This document shows positions 42,817-51,665 of a stretch of DNA of 64,000 nt, piece after piece (the stretch's first letter is position 1; each line of letters opens with the position of its first letter). The translations under genes were made by a program, and so were the position numbers. The notes beneath the pieces were generated by a model. It saw nothing but the letters and a program-made list of their open reading frames with translations, searched no databases and was not told where the DNA came from. The stretch spans positions 1 through 64,000 of the forward strand of contig JAFUPC010000079.1 of NCBI GenBank assembly GCA_017481495.1. The letters run 5' to 3'. This stretch comes from Clostridia bacterium (GTDB lineage Bacteria; Bacillota; Clostridia; Oscillospirales; CAG-272).

Positions 42817-43747
42817 TGCGGATGCGGGAAGCCGCATCGACGTTTTTCTTGCCGCAAATACGGATTTGACACGTTCCGCCGCGCAGAAGCTTCTGACCGC
42901 CGACGACGAAGCGGTCTCCGTCAACGGTATGCGCGTACCGAAAAATTACCGCTGTGCGGCAGGAGACGTCATCGAACTGGAAATTCCGGAGCCGGTGCCG
43001 CTGGAGGTTCTGCCGGAGGACATTCCGCTCGACATCGTTTACGAAGACGACGATGTGATTTTGGTCAACAAGCCGAAAGGCATGGTCGTTCATCCCGCGC
43101 CCGGCAATTACACGGGAACGCTCGTCTCCGCGCTTCTGTTTCACTGCGGCGATTCCCTCTCCGGCATCAACGGCGTCATCCGTCCCGGCATCGTCCACCG
43201 CATCGACCGCGACACCTCCGGGGTTCTGGTCGTTGCCAAAAACGACACTGCCCATGTTTCGCTTGCCGCGCAGATCAAGGAGCATTCGGTGAACCGTGTC
43301 TATCACGCGATCGTGCTCGGCAACATCAAAGAGGATGAGGGTACCGTTGACGCGCCGCTTGCCCGTCACCCCGTTGACCGAAAGAAAATGGCAGTCTCCT
43401 CCGCCCCCGGTGCGCGCCGCGCGGTCACGCATTACACCGTGCTGGAACGCTTTCAGACTCCGTGGGGAGCGTTTACCTACTGCCGGTTCCGACTCGAAAC
43501 CGGGCGCACACACCAGATCCGCGTTCACATGGCATACAAGAGGCATCCGCTGCTCGGCGATCCCGTTTACGGTGTTGGCAAAAATCCCTTTGAGCAGAAA
43601 ATGGTGTCCGTCTTGTGCGGACAGTGCCTGCACGCAAAGCTGCTTGGCTTTGTCCATCCGCGCACCGGGCAATATGCTGAATTTGAAACACCGCTCCCCG
43701 CGTATTTTGAGACGGTTCTCATGCGCCTGCGGGAAGCACAGAAATAA
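42797..43747 (+). CDS. rluD: RluA-family pseudouridine synthase (RluD-like)
   Basis: 316 residues. N-terminal S4 domain (SRIDVFLAANTDLTRSAAQK), then the RluA catalytic domain with GIVHRIDRDTSGVLVVAKND and catalytic Asp137, EHSVNRVYHAIVLG and LETGRTHQIRVHMAYKRHPL. Modifies 23S rRNA uridines. Overlaps the 3' end of lspA by 20 nt, as in most Firmicutes (lspA-rluD). Confidence 0.94.
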   Translation: MLLTVRDADAGSRIDVFLAANTDLTRSAAQKLLTADDEAVSVNGMRVPKNYRCAAGDVIELEIPEPVPLEVLPEDIPLDIVYEDDDVILVNKPKGMVVHPAPGNYTGTLVSALLFHCGDSLSGINGVIRPGIVHRIDRDTSGVLVVAKNDTAHVSLAAQIKEHSVNRVYHAIVLGNIKEDEGTVDAPLARHPVDRKKMAVSSAPGARRAVTHYTVLERFQTPWGAFTYCRFRLETGRTHQIRVHMAYKRHPLLGDPVYGVGKNPFEQKMVSVLCGQCLHAKLLGFVHPRTGQYAEFETPLPAYFETVLMRLREAQK

Positions 43748-43776
43748 TATAAAAAGAAATCAGGTTATCACACGCA

Positions 43777-44604
43777 ATGTATCGCTCCGATTCCCACACG
43801 CATACCACCTATTCCGCCGATGTTCCGGATGACCGCCCGGCGACCCCCGCCGATATGTGCGCCGCCGCATATAAGATGGGTTTGTCCTATTTTGCAATTA
43901 CCGACCATTACGACATTTCCCCGTATATCGACGGCTTCCGCCAGAAGTTTGCGTTTGCACAGTGGCAAAAAGAACTTCTTTTGGAACGCGAAAAGTACGC
44001 CGGAAAAATGTACGTTGCCGTGGGACTGGAATACGGGGAACCGTATCTGTTTCCCGCGGGCATTGACGAAACGCTGTCGTATGCGCCGTTTGATGTGATG
44101 CTCGGCTCGGTGCACTATGTGCCGGGAACGACCGGATATCTGACGTTTCCGTTCCACGAATGCACCGAGGACGAACGCCGCCGCGTGTTCGACGATTATC
44201 TCGATGCGTGGGAGCAGCTGGTTCACACCCCGGGCATCGACGTGTTCACCCACCCGACGTATCCCCTGCGTTACTGCCTGCGCAAAGGCGTTCCGTTTTC
44301 GATGCGGGACTGGGAGGAGCGGATGCGGATGTTCCTTGCGCACATCGTGTCGCGCGGATGCGGACTGGAATTCAATGCCGCACCCTATCGCGTTCCGGAC
44401 AAAGGCATTCCTGACCACACAACGGAGACCGTTCTACGCTGGTATAAGGAAGCGGGCGGCGAGATTCTGACCTTTGCATCCGATGCGCATTTCCAAAAGG
44501 ACATTGCGGCGCATCACGATTTCGCTCTGCGCGTGGCGCGGGAGATCGGGTTCCGGTATATTGCGGTTTACAAGGAGCATAAGCCGGAATTTCACCGAAT
44601 CTGA
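43777..44604 (+). CDS. PHP-domain phosphoesterase (HisK-like)
   Basis: 275 residues. Polymerase-and-histidinol-phosphatase fold with metal motifs SDSHTHTTYSAD (residues 4-15), ITDHYD, LEYGEP, GSVHYV, FTHPTYPL and SDAHF. Histidinol-phosphatase (HisK) is the best-known family activity, but no his genes are present here, so the substrate is open. It lies 29 nt after rluD and ends the run from queA. Confidence 0.85.
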   Translation: MYRSDSHTHTTYSADVPDDRPATPADMCAAAYKMGLSYFAITDHYDISPYIDGFRQKFAFAQWQKELLLEREKYAGKMYVAVGLEYGEPYLFPAGIDETLSYAPFDVMLGSVHYVPGTTGYLTFPFHECTEDERRRVFDDYLDAWEQLVHTPGIDVFTHPTYPLRYCLRKGVPFSMRDWEERMRMFLAHIVSRGCGLEFNAAPYRVPDKGIPDHTTETVLRWYKEAGGEILTFASDAHFQKDIAAHHDFALRVAREIGFRYIAVYKEHKPEFHRI

Positions 44605-44678
44605 CATTTCAAAGTCCTCGGTTTGCGGGGATTTTATTCCGGAAAATGGCGTTCGGAAGAACGGCATGAGGAATTTTA

Positions 44679-44712
44679 AAGGGGTGGGGCACACACAAAT
44701 GCTCCACCCCGT
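44679..44712. terminator. Terminator between PHP and AraC genes
   Basis: GGGGTGGGGC (44681-44690) pairs with GCTCCACCCC (44701-44710), with A/T-rich flanks on both sides. It can serve the convergent genes. The rest of the 119-bp gap shows nothing else. Confidence 0.75.
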
Positions 44713-44723
44713 TCTGCCTGTTT

Positions 44724-45701
44724 TTACGGTTCTTCATCTTTGAACAGGTCGTGATCGACCTCGGCTTCCGTCCACGGATTTTTATGGTAAAGCGAGATGC
44801 CGTTCTCGATCTGCCGGTATCTTTGCATCGACACGCCGAAATATTTCTTGAACAGCCGCTGGGCATACCGGATATCGTGCATTCCCGCTTCCGCGCAAAT
44901 GATGGAAAACCGTCGGTCATCGCCCTCACAGATGCGGGCGCGGATGTTCTGCATCCGGATCATGTTGGTGTAATCAACGACTGTCTGTCCGGTGCCGCGT
45001 TTGAACACGGCGCAGAGATACCCCGTCGAAATGCCGAGATTTTCCGCAATGTCGGCAAGGGTCAGGCGGCCTGAACAGTTGGCACAGATGTATTTTTTCG
45101 CCTTGCGGACATAGTAGTACGCACTTCCCTCATCGGCGGGCACGTCTTCCTGCACCAGCCGCGCGATCTCCCGCCGGAAGGCGCTGTCCAGCATCGCACA
45201 GATACGGTACCAGTCCGAGATACACAGCAGATGCCGCGATGTCGTTCCTGCGGCAAAATTATTGATGATGGTGTGCATCAACGCTGTCAGCTCCTGAAAC
45301 TCGATCTCCTCCGGCGACCAGATCCGCGGCAGAAATACGGTATCCGGCGGTGCCGCATCAAGGAGCCCCTGAATCTGCCCGATGTCGTCCGTATGATACC
45401 CAGACAGTTCCAGACCATCGATTTCCGCCGCGACCGAGGTCATGGTGACGGCGGTACCCGGGGCGGCGTGCAGGGTGACATCATAACGTTCGTCCGGCAT
45501 CAGAATCGCGATATCGACGGGTCCTGTCACAAAGGATTCTTCTTGCGTGGAAAACCGCACCTCCTCGCAGGTGTGGAACGAGATTTCCAGAATGTTCTTC
45601 CGGTGGTCGATGATGTTGTGTCTGGTTCCCGGCGCGATAGCAGCGGTACAGGCATACCGGATCCGGGGACTTCCGCCGAAGCGGACAGCGTAAAAGGTCA
45701 T
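44724..45701 (-). CDS. AraC family transcription regulator
   Basis: 325 residues. N-terminal sensor-like region (about 1-190, beta-rich, resembling a cupin ligand domain) and C-terminal AraC HTH pair: SGRLTLADIAENLGISTGYL, CAVFKRGTGQTVVDYTNMIR and AGMHDIRYAQRLFKKYFGVS. Strong AGGAGGTAAG site before the ATG. It is divergent from the solute-binding protein at 45951, and the intergenic region carries three 19-bp direct repeats, so it most likely activates that gene in response to a carbohydrate. Confidence 0.9.
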   Translation of the reverse strand: MTFYAVRFGGSPRIRYACTAAIAPGTRHNIIDHRKNILEISFHTCEEVRFSTQEESFVTGPVDIAILMPDERYDVTLHAAPGTAVTMTSVAAEIDGLELSGYHTDDIGQIQGLLDAAPPDTVFLPRIWSPEEIEFQELTALMHTIINNFAAGTTSRHLLCISDWYRICAMLDSAFRREIARLVQEDVPADEGSAYYYVRKAKKYICANCSGRLTLADIAENLGISTGYLCAVFKRGTGQTVVDYTNMIRMQNIRARICEGDDRRFSIICAEAGMHDIRYAQRLFKKYFGVSMQRYRQIENGISLYHKNPWTEAEVDHDLFKDEEP

Positions 45702-45750
45702 AACGTCCCTTACCTCCTGTGATGTTGCTTATGATTGATTATAATGATAT

Positions 45751-45756
45751 TATAAC
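45751..45756 (-). promoter_or_regulatory. Possible -10 of the araC-type gene
   Basis: Minus-strand TATAAT lies 49 nt before the ATG; a second TATAAT is present about 15 nt closer. No clear -35 is seen, so the gene may be weakly expressed or activator dependent. Confidence 0.4.
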
Positions 45757-45812
45757 GCATTTCCGCAAAAAAGAAAAGAGGTTTTCCGAAATCCGGGATA
45801 ATTTCTGTGAAA

Positions 45813-45882
45813 ATTTTACCGCTGTGATGAAATCTGACCGCGCTCCTGAAAATTATGTATAAGATTTTACCGCGGTTATGAA
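45813..45882 (+). promoter_or_regulatory. Three 19-bp direct repeats, probable AraC operator
   Basis: ATTTTACCGCTGTGATGAA at 45813-45831, the diverged ATCTGACCGCGCTCCTGAA at 45832-45850, and ATTTTACCGCGGTTATGAA at 45864-45882. The outer two share 17 of 19 positions, and the middle one abuts the first. The last repeat ends 9 nt before the -35 box of the next gene, the usual position for an activating AraC-family site. Confidence 0.7.
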
Positions 45883-45891
45883 GATTAGCCA

Positions 45892-45920
45892 TTGCCAAAG
45901 AGAATAGAATATGGTATAAT
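45892..45920 (+). promoter_or_regulatory. Sigma-A promoter of the second solute-binding protein
   Basis: TTGCCA (45892-45897), 17-nt spacer, TATAAT (45915-45920) with TGG extension. The leader is short and contains GGGAGGT before the ATG at 45951. Confidence 0.85.
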
Positions 45921-45950
45921 TGGTTTACTATTCTTGGGAGGTACAACAGA

Positions 45951-47435
45951 ATGAACAGACATCATCTATCCATGCTTACCGCGGCACTTCTTCTTGCATC
46001 CCTTTCCACGACTGCCTGCGGCGGGGACAACACCGGCGCTGACACCACTGCTCTGACGGATACGTCTGACACGACCGCGACGGAAATCGACGACGGGTAT
46101 CTTTCAGACAATCTGCCGGATGACCTTGACCTGGGCGGTGCAGTTGTCACCATCCATGTCCGGGGAAATGACAACACGATGATGGAGGTCGACACCGACG
46201 CCGAAGACGGCGAAGTTCTGAACGACGCAATTTACAGCCGCAACCGCAGAATCGAAGAACGCCTGAATGCCTCGATTGCACTGTACAGCGGCGAGGGCTG
46301 GGCGAATTACAATTCGGAAATCACCAAAATTCGTGCATCCATTTCTGCCGGTGACAACGCATGGCAGATCATCGCAGGATGGGGTATCAACATCACAACG
46401 CTCTCCATGGAAAATTGTTTTCTTGATTTGCAGAACGCCGCTTATCTTGATCTGTCACAGCCGTGGTGGAATCAGTCGGCGGTAAACGGTCTGACACTCG
46501 GCGGTGCGACCTACTTTGCGACCGGAGATGTCTCGTTTTTGTCCCTGCTCGGCGGTTCCTATGTCATGTTCTTAAACGACCGGCTGGCATCGGTTCACAA
46601 TGTGGAAGATATTCCTGATCTCGTCCGTGCAGGAACCTGGACACTGGACAAACTTTCGGAGATCTCCAAAAATATCAGTGCGGATCTCAACGGTGACGGC
46701 ATTTTTGACGAACATGACCTTTACGGTTTTGTCACGGATCTTTACAATTCTGCGGACTCTTTCTATACCGCCGCAGACATTCATCAGATTACAGTTGAAG
46801 ATGGTCTGCCTGTTTATACCACCGCAGAAGAACGTCTGACAACCCTGATGGAAAAGATATATCCGCTGTATCATGGAGGAAACGAAGCAGGTTCCTACAT
46901 GACTACCGATGTCAGTCTGCAGGTCAATATGTTCTATACCGGTCAGGCACTCATCATTCCGCGGGAGCTTGATACAGCACGTGAAGAGTTCCGCGAAATG
47001 GAGGACAATTATACCATCATTCCGTTCCCCAAGCTGGACGAAGCACAGAAGTCTTATTATACCGCATCCTACAACGGTGCAACATTATGGGGTATTCCGT
47101 CCACCAATCCGGAGCCGGATACTGCCGCCGCAATCATGGAAGCAATGGCAGCGGAAACCTACAATACCGTGACCCCCGTCTATTTTGAAACCTGCTTACA
47201 GGAAAAATATGCCCGCAATGAAGATACGCTTGAGATGCTGGAAATCATTCGTGAAACCAGTTACCTCGATTGCGAATATCTGTACTCAGCTTCGTTCAAA
47301 AATACGTATTATGCTGTACGCAGTATGATTGGCAGCAAAAACAACAATGCTGCATCATGGCTTGCCAAAAATGTCAAATCATACCAAAAGGCTGTCGATG
47401 CCATGACGGAAACGCTCCTTGCATCCAATACCTGA
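45951..47435 (+). CDS. Extracellular solute-binding lipoprotein, AraC-linked
   Basis: 494 residues. Signal peptide with a lipobox ending LSTTAC (Cys about residue 23), a Thr/Asp-rich spacer, then a family-1-like binding fold. Shares with the 32548 protein the stretch DGEVLNDAIYSRNRRIEERL and an EF-hand-like calcium loop DLNGDGIFDEHDLYGF near residue 245. Many Trp/Tyr residues (QPWWNQSAVNGL) suit stacking against sugars. No ABC permease is adjacent. Codon use looks slightly more AT-rich than in neighbouring genes, compatible with later acquisition. Confidence 0.87.
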   Translation: MNRHHLSMLTAALLLASLSTTACGGDNTGADTTALTDTSDTTATEIDDGYLSDNLPDDLDLGGAVVTIHVRGNDNTMMEVDTDAEDGEVLNDAIYSRNRRIEERLNASIALYSGEGWANYNSEITKIRASISAGDNAWQIIAGWGINITTLSMENCFLDLQNAAYLDLSQPWWNQSAVNGLTLGGATYFATGDVSFLSLLGGSYVMFLNDRLASVHNVEDIPDLVRAGTWTLDKLSEISKNISADLNGDGIFDEHDLYGFVTDLYNSADSFYTAADIHQITVEDGLPVYTTAEERLTTLMEKIYPLYHGGNEAGSYMTTDVSLQVNMFYTGQALIIPRELDTAREEFREMEDNYTIIPFPKLDEAQKSYYTASYNGATLWGIPSTNPEPDTAAAIMEAMAAETYNTVTPVYFETCLQEKYARNEDTLEMLEIIRETSYLDCEYLYSASFKNTYYAVRSMIGSKNNNAASWLAKNVKSYQKAVDAMTETLLASNT

Positions 47436-47457
47436 AAACAACACGATTAAAGACAGA

Positions 47458-47486
47458 ACCGCCGCCCCGGACACTGGGACGGCGAC
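47458..47486 (-). terminator. Hairpin downstream of the methyltransferase gene
   Basis: CGCCG-C-CCC and GGG-A-CGGCG (47460-47484) form a GC-rich stem with one internal mismatch. Read on the minus strand it is followed by TTCTGTCTTT. Serves the convergent gene pair. Confidence 0.6.
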
Positions 47487-47490
47487 TTCA

Positions 47491-48339
47491 TTATTTCACT
47501 TCAATCACGCAGACAGCCATTTTGACAAACAGTTCCTTGATGCCCGGAATTTTCGCAAGCGGTGCGAAATAGCTTCGGAGCGGCACCTCGCGGTAGTAAT
47601 ACGGTGTGACACCGAGAGATTTCAGAATGCCCTTGAATTTTTTCAGTGTCATTTTGTTGATATAGCCGATACGCTCCACCCCGTTTTCATCCGTGTAAAA
47701 GCGCAGGGCGAGCCGTTCCGCCTCATCGGGAACACCGCGGATGAGCTCTTTGTACGCTTTGATGAGCGCATCATCGGAATAAAACAGCTGTACCCACGGG
47801 ATGTTGATGGCATCGGACAGATGCGCGCCGGTCGGATGGTAGTACGGCGGGAAATTGATATAGATCCTGCCGCCCGTGCGTACCAGCCGCATCGCTTCCC
47901 GCAAAGCGGCCTCCGGGTTGTCAACGTGCTCCATGAAGTCGTTCATGATGACCGTGTCAAAGCACCGGTCTTCAAACGGCATTTCATACGCCGAACCAAG
48001 CACAAACATAAACCTATCGGAAAAACCGAGTTCCTTTGCCATCTTCTCCGCATCTGCCTTGTAGTGTTCCACAATATCGACACCGGTGACGTGACGTGCG
48101 CCGAGCGATACATAATAAAGGCTCTTCCCCGCCGCGCCGCATCCCATGTCCAAAACGTCCTTGTCGCGGAACATCTCGTCCCGGGAAAACCGGTCCATGT
48201 ACAGCTTGATCGTGTCATACCCTTTTTCGTACTGCCACATCGCGTAGGTCTTCTCTCCGTCGTTCTGTAAGTTGAACGGATGGACGATGCGTGGAAACCA
48301 GTTATTGGTCGCAAGCAAAAGTTTGTACGGTAAACCCAT
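47491..48339 (-). CDS. Class I SAM-dependent methyltransferase
   Basis: 282 residues. Rossmann-type methyltransferase: motif I VLDMGCGAAGKSLYYVSLG near residues 62-80, acidic end of strand 2 (VTGVDIVEHY), and motif IV CFDTVIMNDFMEHVDNPEAA near 124-143 (UbiE/COQ5-like EHV). The N-terminus WFPRIVHPFNL and C-terminal half (YREVPLRSYFAPLAKIPGIK) are substrate-specific and not recognised. Substrate unknown; similar proteins occur in glycan or lipid modification. It is separated from glcK by a terminator. Confidence 0.82.
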   Translation of the reverse strand: MGLPYKLLLATNNWFPRIVHPFNLQNDGEKTYAMWQYEKGYDTIKLYMDRFSRDEMFRDKDVLDMGCGAAGKSLYYVSLGARHVTGVDIVEHYKADAEKMAKELGFSDRFMFVLGSAYEMPFEDRCFDTVIMNDFMEHVDNPEAALREAMRLVRTGGRIYINFPPYYHPTGAHLSDAINIPWVQLFYSDDALIKAYKELIRGVPDEAERLALRFYTDENGVERIGYINKMTLKKFKGILKSLGVTPYYYREVPLRSYFAPLAKIPGIKELFVKMAVCVIEVK

Positions 48340-48361
48340 ATCGTATCCTTTCCGAAAACAA

Positions 48362-48392
48362 TCAGAAAGCCGCAGCCGTGTTCAGCTGCGGC
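48362..48392 (-). terminator. Terminator of glcK
   Basis: An 8-bp perfect stem GCCGCAGC (48369-48376)/GCTGCGGC (48385-48392), read on minus with a TTTCTGATTGTTTT tail. Confidence 0.75.
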
Positions 48393-48420
48393 AATCCGTC
48401 GTTTTGCCTTTGGTGAAAAA

Positions 48421-49374
48421 TTATCTGCCGAGAACTGCGGCGCCGATGATGCCTGCATCGTTGCGTAGGGTCGCAATGCGGATGTCGGTTGCCTTGATGT
48501 TGTCGCGGGAGTAGGTCTCGCCCTTGATGCGTTCCTTGACGGGGATGAGGAGGTTGTCCTTTTCGTTGGAAATACCGCCGCCGATGGAAAGCACTTCCGG
48601 CTGGAAGATGTTGATGATGGAAGCCAGACCGCTTGCCAGATAGTCGATATACATATCGACGACTTCCTGACCGGCCTTGTCGCCCTCGCGTGCCGCGTTG
48701 AATGCGGTACGGCCGGAAACGTTGTCAAGGTTGCCCTCGATCATATCCCACATCTTCGTTGCGTGGCCCTCGGTCGCGATCTTTTCACGGGTCATGCGGA
48801 TGAGCGCGGTTGCGGAGGAATATGCTTCCCAGCAGCCCTTGCGGCCGCAGGAGCACGGAACGCCGTTGTGCTTGATGACGATGTGACCAAGCTCAGCGCC
48901 TGCATGGTTGAAGCCGGAGTAGACCTTGTTGTCGATGATGATACCGCCGCCGACACCGGTGCCCAGCGTGATCATGACGGAGTTTGCGTAGCCCTTTGCC
49001 GCACCTGCGACCGCTTCGCCCTTTGCAGCGGCGTTCGCATCGTTTTCGATGAGGACACGGTCGATATTGATGTGCTTTTTGAGCAGGTCGGCAATCGGGA
49101 AATCCAGGAACGGCAGGTTGTTTGCGTAAACAACGACGCCGGTGTCGCTGTCAGCCGTGCCGGGCGTTGCGATACCGATGTATTCGATGTCCGCTTCCGT
49201 CAGGCCCTCATCCGCGATCAGCTTCTTGCAGAGCGCCGCCATATCCTTGACAATTTCCTCACCGGGTCTGTCCGCACCCGTGGGGACGCTGTCCTTTCTG
49301 ATGATTTCATAATTGTCGTTGACGATACCCGCAGCAATGTTCGTGCCGCCGAGGTCGATACCGATGGTATACAT
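48421..49374 (-). CDS. glcK: ROK family glucokinase
   Basis: 317 residues. Phosphate loop DLGGTNIAAGIV near residues 7-18, catalytic Asp in IENDANAAAKGE, ATP-binding LGTGVGGGII, and the ROK zinc signature with CSCGRKGCWE plus the preceding His in ELGHIVIKH. Phosphorylates glucose from oligosaccharide breakdown. Its own perfect sigma-A promoter lies in the 120-bp gap after hprK; together they link sugar phosphorylation and HPr(Ser) control. Confidence 0.92.
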   Translation of the reverse strand: MYTIGIDLGGTNIAAGIVNDNYEIIRKDSVPTGADRPGEEIVKDMAALCKKLIADEGLTEADIEYIGIATPGTADSDTGVVVYANNLPFLDFPIADLLKKHINIDRVLIENDANAAAKGEAVAGAAKGYANSVMITLGTGVGGGIIIDNKVYSGFNHAGAELGHIVIKHNGVPCSCGRKGCWEAYSSATALIRMTREKIATEGHATKMWDMIEGNLDNVSGRTAFNAAREGDKAGQEVVDMYIDYLASGLASIINIFQPEVLSIGGGISNEKDNLLIPVKERIKGETYSRDNIKATDIRIATLRNDAGIIGAAVLGR

Positions 49375-49417
49375 AGTCGTATTTCTCCTTTTCGGGGTTC
49401 AATATTGTTTCATATTC

Positions 49418-49446
49418 ATTATACAGGAATTTTCTGCTCCTGTCAA
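49418..49446 (-). promoter_or_regulatory. Sigma-A promoter of glcK
   Basis: Consensus boxes on minus: TTGACA (49441-49446), 17-nt spacer, TATAAT (49418-49423), 43 nt before the ATG. Confidence 0.85.
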
Positions 49447-49494
49447 GAGGTTTGTCGGAATTTCGGGAAAATTATTTGTACGGGTCTCCTCACT

Positions 49495-50436
49495 TCATTC
49501 CTCGACCCCCATCTGCGCCATGAGGCGGCGGTTGAATTCCTCTGCCGTATTGTAGCCCATCTTCTTCTGACGGTTGTTCATCGCCGCGATCTCCATGATG
49601 ATGGCAAGGTTCCGTCCGGGGCGGACGGGGATGGTCGTGGTCGGGACTTCAATGCCCATGATGTCCGTGGTCTCCTGGTCAAGACCGAGACGGTCGTACA
49701 TCTTGCCCTGCACCCACGGTTCGAGATTGATGATCATGTCGATCTTTTCCGTATCCTTGACGGCACCCATACCGAAAATACGGCGCACGTCGATGATGCC
49801 GATGCCGCGCAGCTCGACATAATGGCGGATGATCTCCGGCGCGGAGCCAACCAGCGTCGTTGCGGACACCTTGCGGATGTCAACGGCATCGTCGGCGATC
49901 AGACGGTGACCGCGCTTGACAAGCTCGATGGCAGTCTCCGATTTACCGACACCAGAGTCGCCGAGAATCAGGATACCCTCGCCGTATACCTCGACCAGAA
50001 CGCCGTGCCGGGTGATGCGGGGGGCAAGCTGGACGTTCAGCCACGAGATCAGCGCCGCCATGAACGCGGAGGAATGCAATTCGGTGCGCATGATCGGAAT
50101 GCCGTATTCTTTCCCTGCGCGGATGACCTCGTCAAACACGAAATTCGACGACGAAAAGACGATGGCGGCGGGCTTGTGCGCAAAATAGTCCGCAATGCTC
50201 TGATACCGTCCGTCGGGGTCGCGGGATGCCAGATACTGATGCTCTGCATTGCCGATGATGGCGATGCGCTTTGCATCGAAATGATCGAAAAAGCCGGTCA
50301 GCGGCAGACCCGGACGGTTGACGTCACGGCTGACGATTGTCCTGTCCGCGATGTCCTCCGGAAGCCATACCGTTTCCAGACGAAAATGGTCGATGACCTG
50401 CTGTAATGGGATGGAGTTGAGTTCTTCGTTTTCCAT
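49495..50436 (-). CDS. hprK: HPr kinase/phosphorylase
   Basis: 313 residues. N-terminal domain, then catalytic domain with Walker A GDSGVGKSE at 159-167, His in RITRHGVLVEV, and the HPrK signature YVELRGIGIIDVRRIFGMGA. Phosphorylates HPr on Ser46 to trigger catabolite repression through CcpA and reverses it under poor conditions. Ends in a short helical tail. Own promoter, divergent from trpS. Confidence 0.95.
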   Translation of the reverse strand: MENEELNSIPLQQVIDHFRLETVWLPEDIADRTIVSRDVNRPGLPLTGFFDHFDAKRIAIIGNAEHQYLASRDPDGRYQSIADYFAHKPAAIVFSSSNFVFDEVIRAGKEYGIPIMRTELHSSAFMAALISWLNVQLAPRITRHGVLVEVYGEGILILGDSGVGKSETAIELVKRGHRLIADDAVDIRKVSATTLVGSAPEIIRHYVELRGIGIIDVRRIFGMGAVKDTEKIDMIINLEPWVQGKMYDRLGLDQETTDIMGIEVPTTTIPVRPGRNLAIIMEIAAMNNRQKKMGYNTAEEFNRRLMAQMGVEE

Positions 50437-50472
50437 ATCGGGATTCTCCTTATCGGTAGGTTAGATACCTTT

Positions 50473-50501
50473 ATTATACCATATTTCTCCGGAAATAGCA
50501 A
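50473..50501 (-). promoter_or_regulatory. Sigma-A promoter of hprK
   Basis: Minus TTGCTA (50496-50501), 17-nt spacer, TATAAT (50473-50478) with TGG extension, 37 nt before the ATG. Confidence 0.8.
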
Positions 50502-50550
50502 GAAGTTATGGATAATCTTTGAAAACATCTGAAAAAATTTGTGTTTCCTA

Positions 50551-50580
50551 TTGCCAAAAGGGGGGGATTTGTGGTAAAAT
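50551..50580 (+). promoter_or_regulatory. Sigma-A promoter of trpS
   Basis: TTGCCA (50551-50556), 18-nt spacer, TAAAAT (50575-50580) with TGG extension. A G-run lies in the spacer. The 69-nt leader is too short for a T-box. Confidence 0.7.
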
Positions 50581-50649
50581 ATAATAAGGACGTTTTTATA
50601 CTCCGAAAAATCCATCTGAAATGAAGTCAATCCAAAGGAAGTTTATCAT

Positions 50650-51663
50650 ATGAATCAAGAAGCCATCACTCCAAAGAAGCGTATTTTTTCCGGTGTCCAG
50701 CCGACCGGCAACCTGACCATCGGCAACTATCTCGGTGCCATCAAGAACTGGACGACCCTGCAGGACGATTACGAATGTATCTACTGTGTCGTCAACCAGC
50801 ACGCCATCACTGTTCGTCAGGATCCCGCCGCACTGCGCCGTGCCACCTATGAGACCCTCGCCGTCTATCTTGCCGCCGGACTTGACCCCGAAAAGAACAC
50901 CCTGTTCATCCAGAGCCACGTTCCCGCACACGCGGAGCTTGCATGGGTGCTCAACTGCTACACGATGTTCGGCGAGCTGTCCCGCATGACACAGTTCAAG
51001 GACAAGAGCGCTAAGCACGCAGACAACGTCAACGCAGGGCTTTTCACCTACCCGGTTCTGATGGCGGCGGACATTCTGCTCTATCAGGCGAATCTCGTTC
51101 CCGTCGGCATCGACCAGAAACAGCACGTTGAGCTGACCCGCGACATTGCGGAACGCTTCAATTCCGTTTATTCCGACATGTTCACGATTCCCGAACCTTA
51201 TATGCCCAAGACCGGCACGAAGATTATGTCCCTGCAGGATCCCACCAAGAAAATGTCCAAGTCCGACGAAAACGAAAACGCGACCGTGCGCATTCTCGAT
51301 GACAAGGATACCATCATCCGCAAGTTCAAGCGCGCCGTCACCGACTCTGACACCAATGTCCGCTACGCGGAGGACAAGCCGGGCATCTCGAACCTCATGT
51401 CCATTTACTCCTGCTTCACGGGCAAGGACTTTGATGCCATTGAGGCGGAATTTGCGGGCAAGGGCTACGGCGATTTCAAGCTTGCCGTCGGTGAAGCCTG
51501 TGCCGATGCGCTCGCACCGGTACGCTCCCGCTTCACGGAGCTGATGGCGGACAAGGCATATCTGGAATCCGTTGCAAAAGCCGGTGCGGAACACGCATCC
51601 TACATTGCAAGAAAAACGCTTTCCAAGGTCTACCGCAAGGTCGGCTTTGTGGAGTTCAAGTGA
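50650..51663 (+). CDS. trpS: Tryptophan--tRNA ligase
   Basis: 337 residues. Class I synthetase: SGVQPTGNLTIGNYLGA with TIGN at 23-26 and KMSKS at 201-205; also GIDQKQHVELTRDIAERFN. Full length for bacterial TrpRS. CAAAGGAAG site before the ATG. No T-box or other tryptophan-responsive leader is visible. Confidence 0.96.
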   Translation: MNQEAITPKKRIFSGVQPTGNLTIGNYLGAIKNWTTLQDDYECIYCVVNQHAITVRQDPAALRRATYETLAVYLAAGLDPEKNTLFIQSHVPAHAELAWVLNCYTMFGELSRMTQFKDKSAKHADNVNAGLFTYPVLMAADILLYQANLVPVGIDQKQHVELTRDIAERFNSVYSDMFTIPEPYMPKTGTKIMSLQDPTKKMSKSDENENATVRILDDKDTIIRKFKRAVTDSDTNVRYAEDKPGISNLMSIYSCFTGKDFDAIEAEFAGKGYGDFKLAVGEACADALAPVRSRFTELMADKAYLESVAKAGAEHASYIARKTLSKVYRKVGFVEFK

Positions 51664-51665
51664 TC

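Noticed and set aside
48763..50406. 547-residue + strand frame spanning two genes
   Set aside because: Crosses both glcK and hprK on minus, including their promoter gap; not plausible as a gene.
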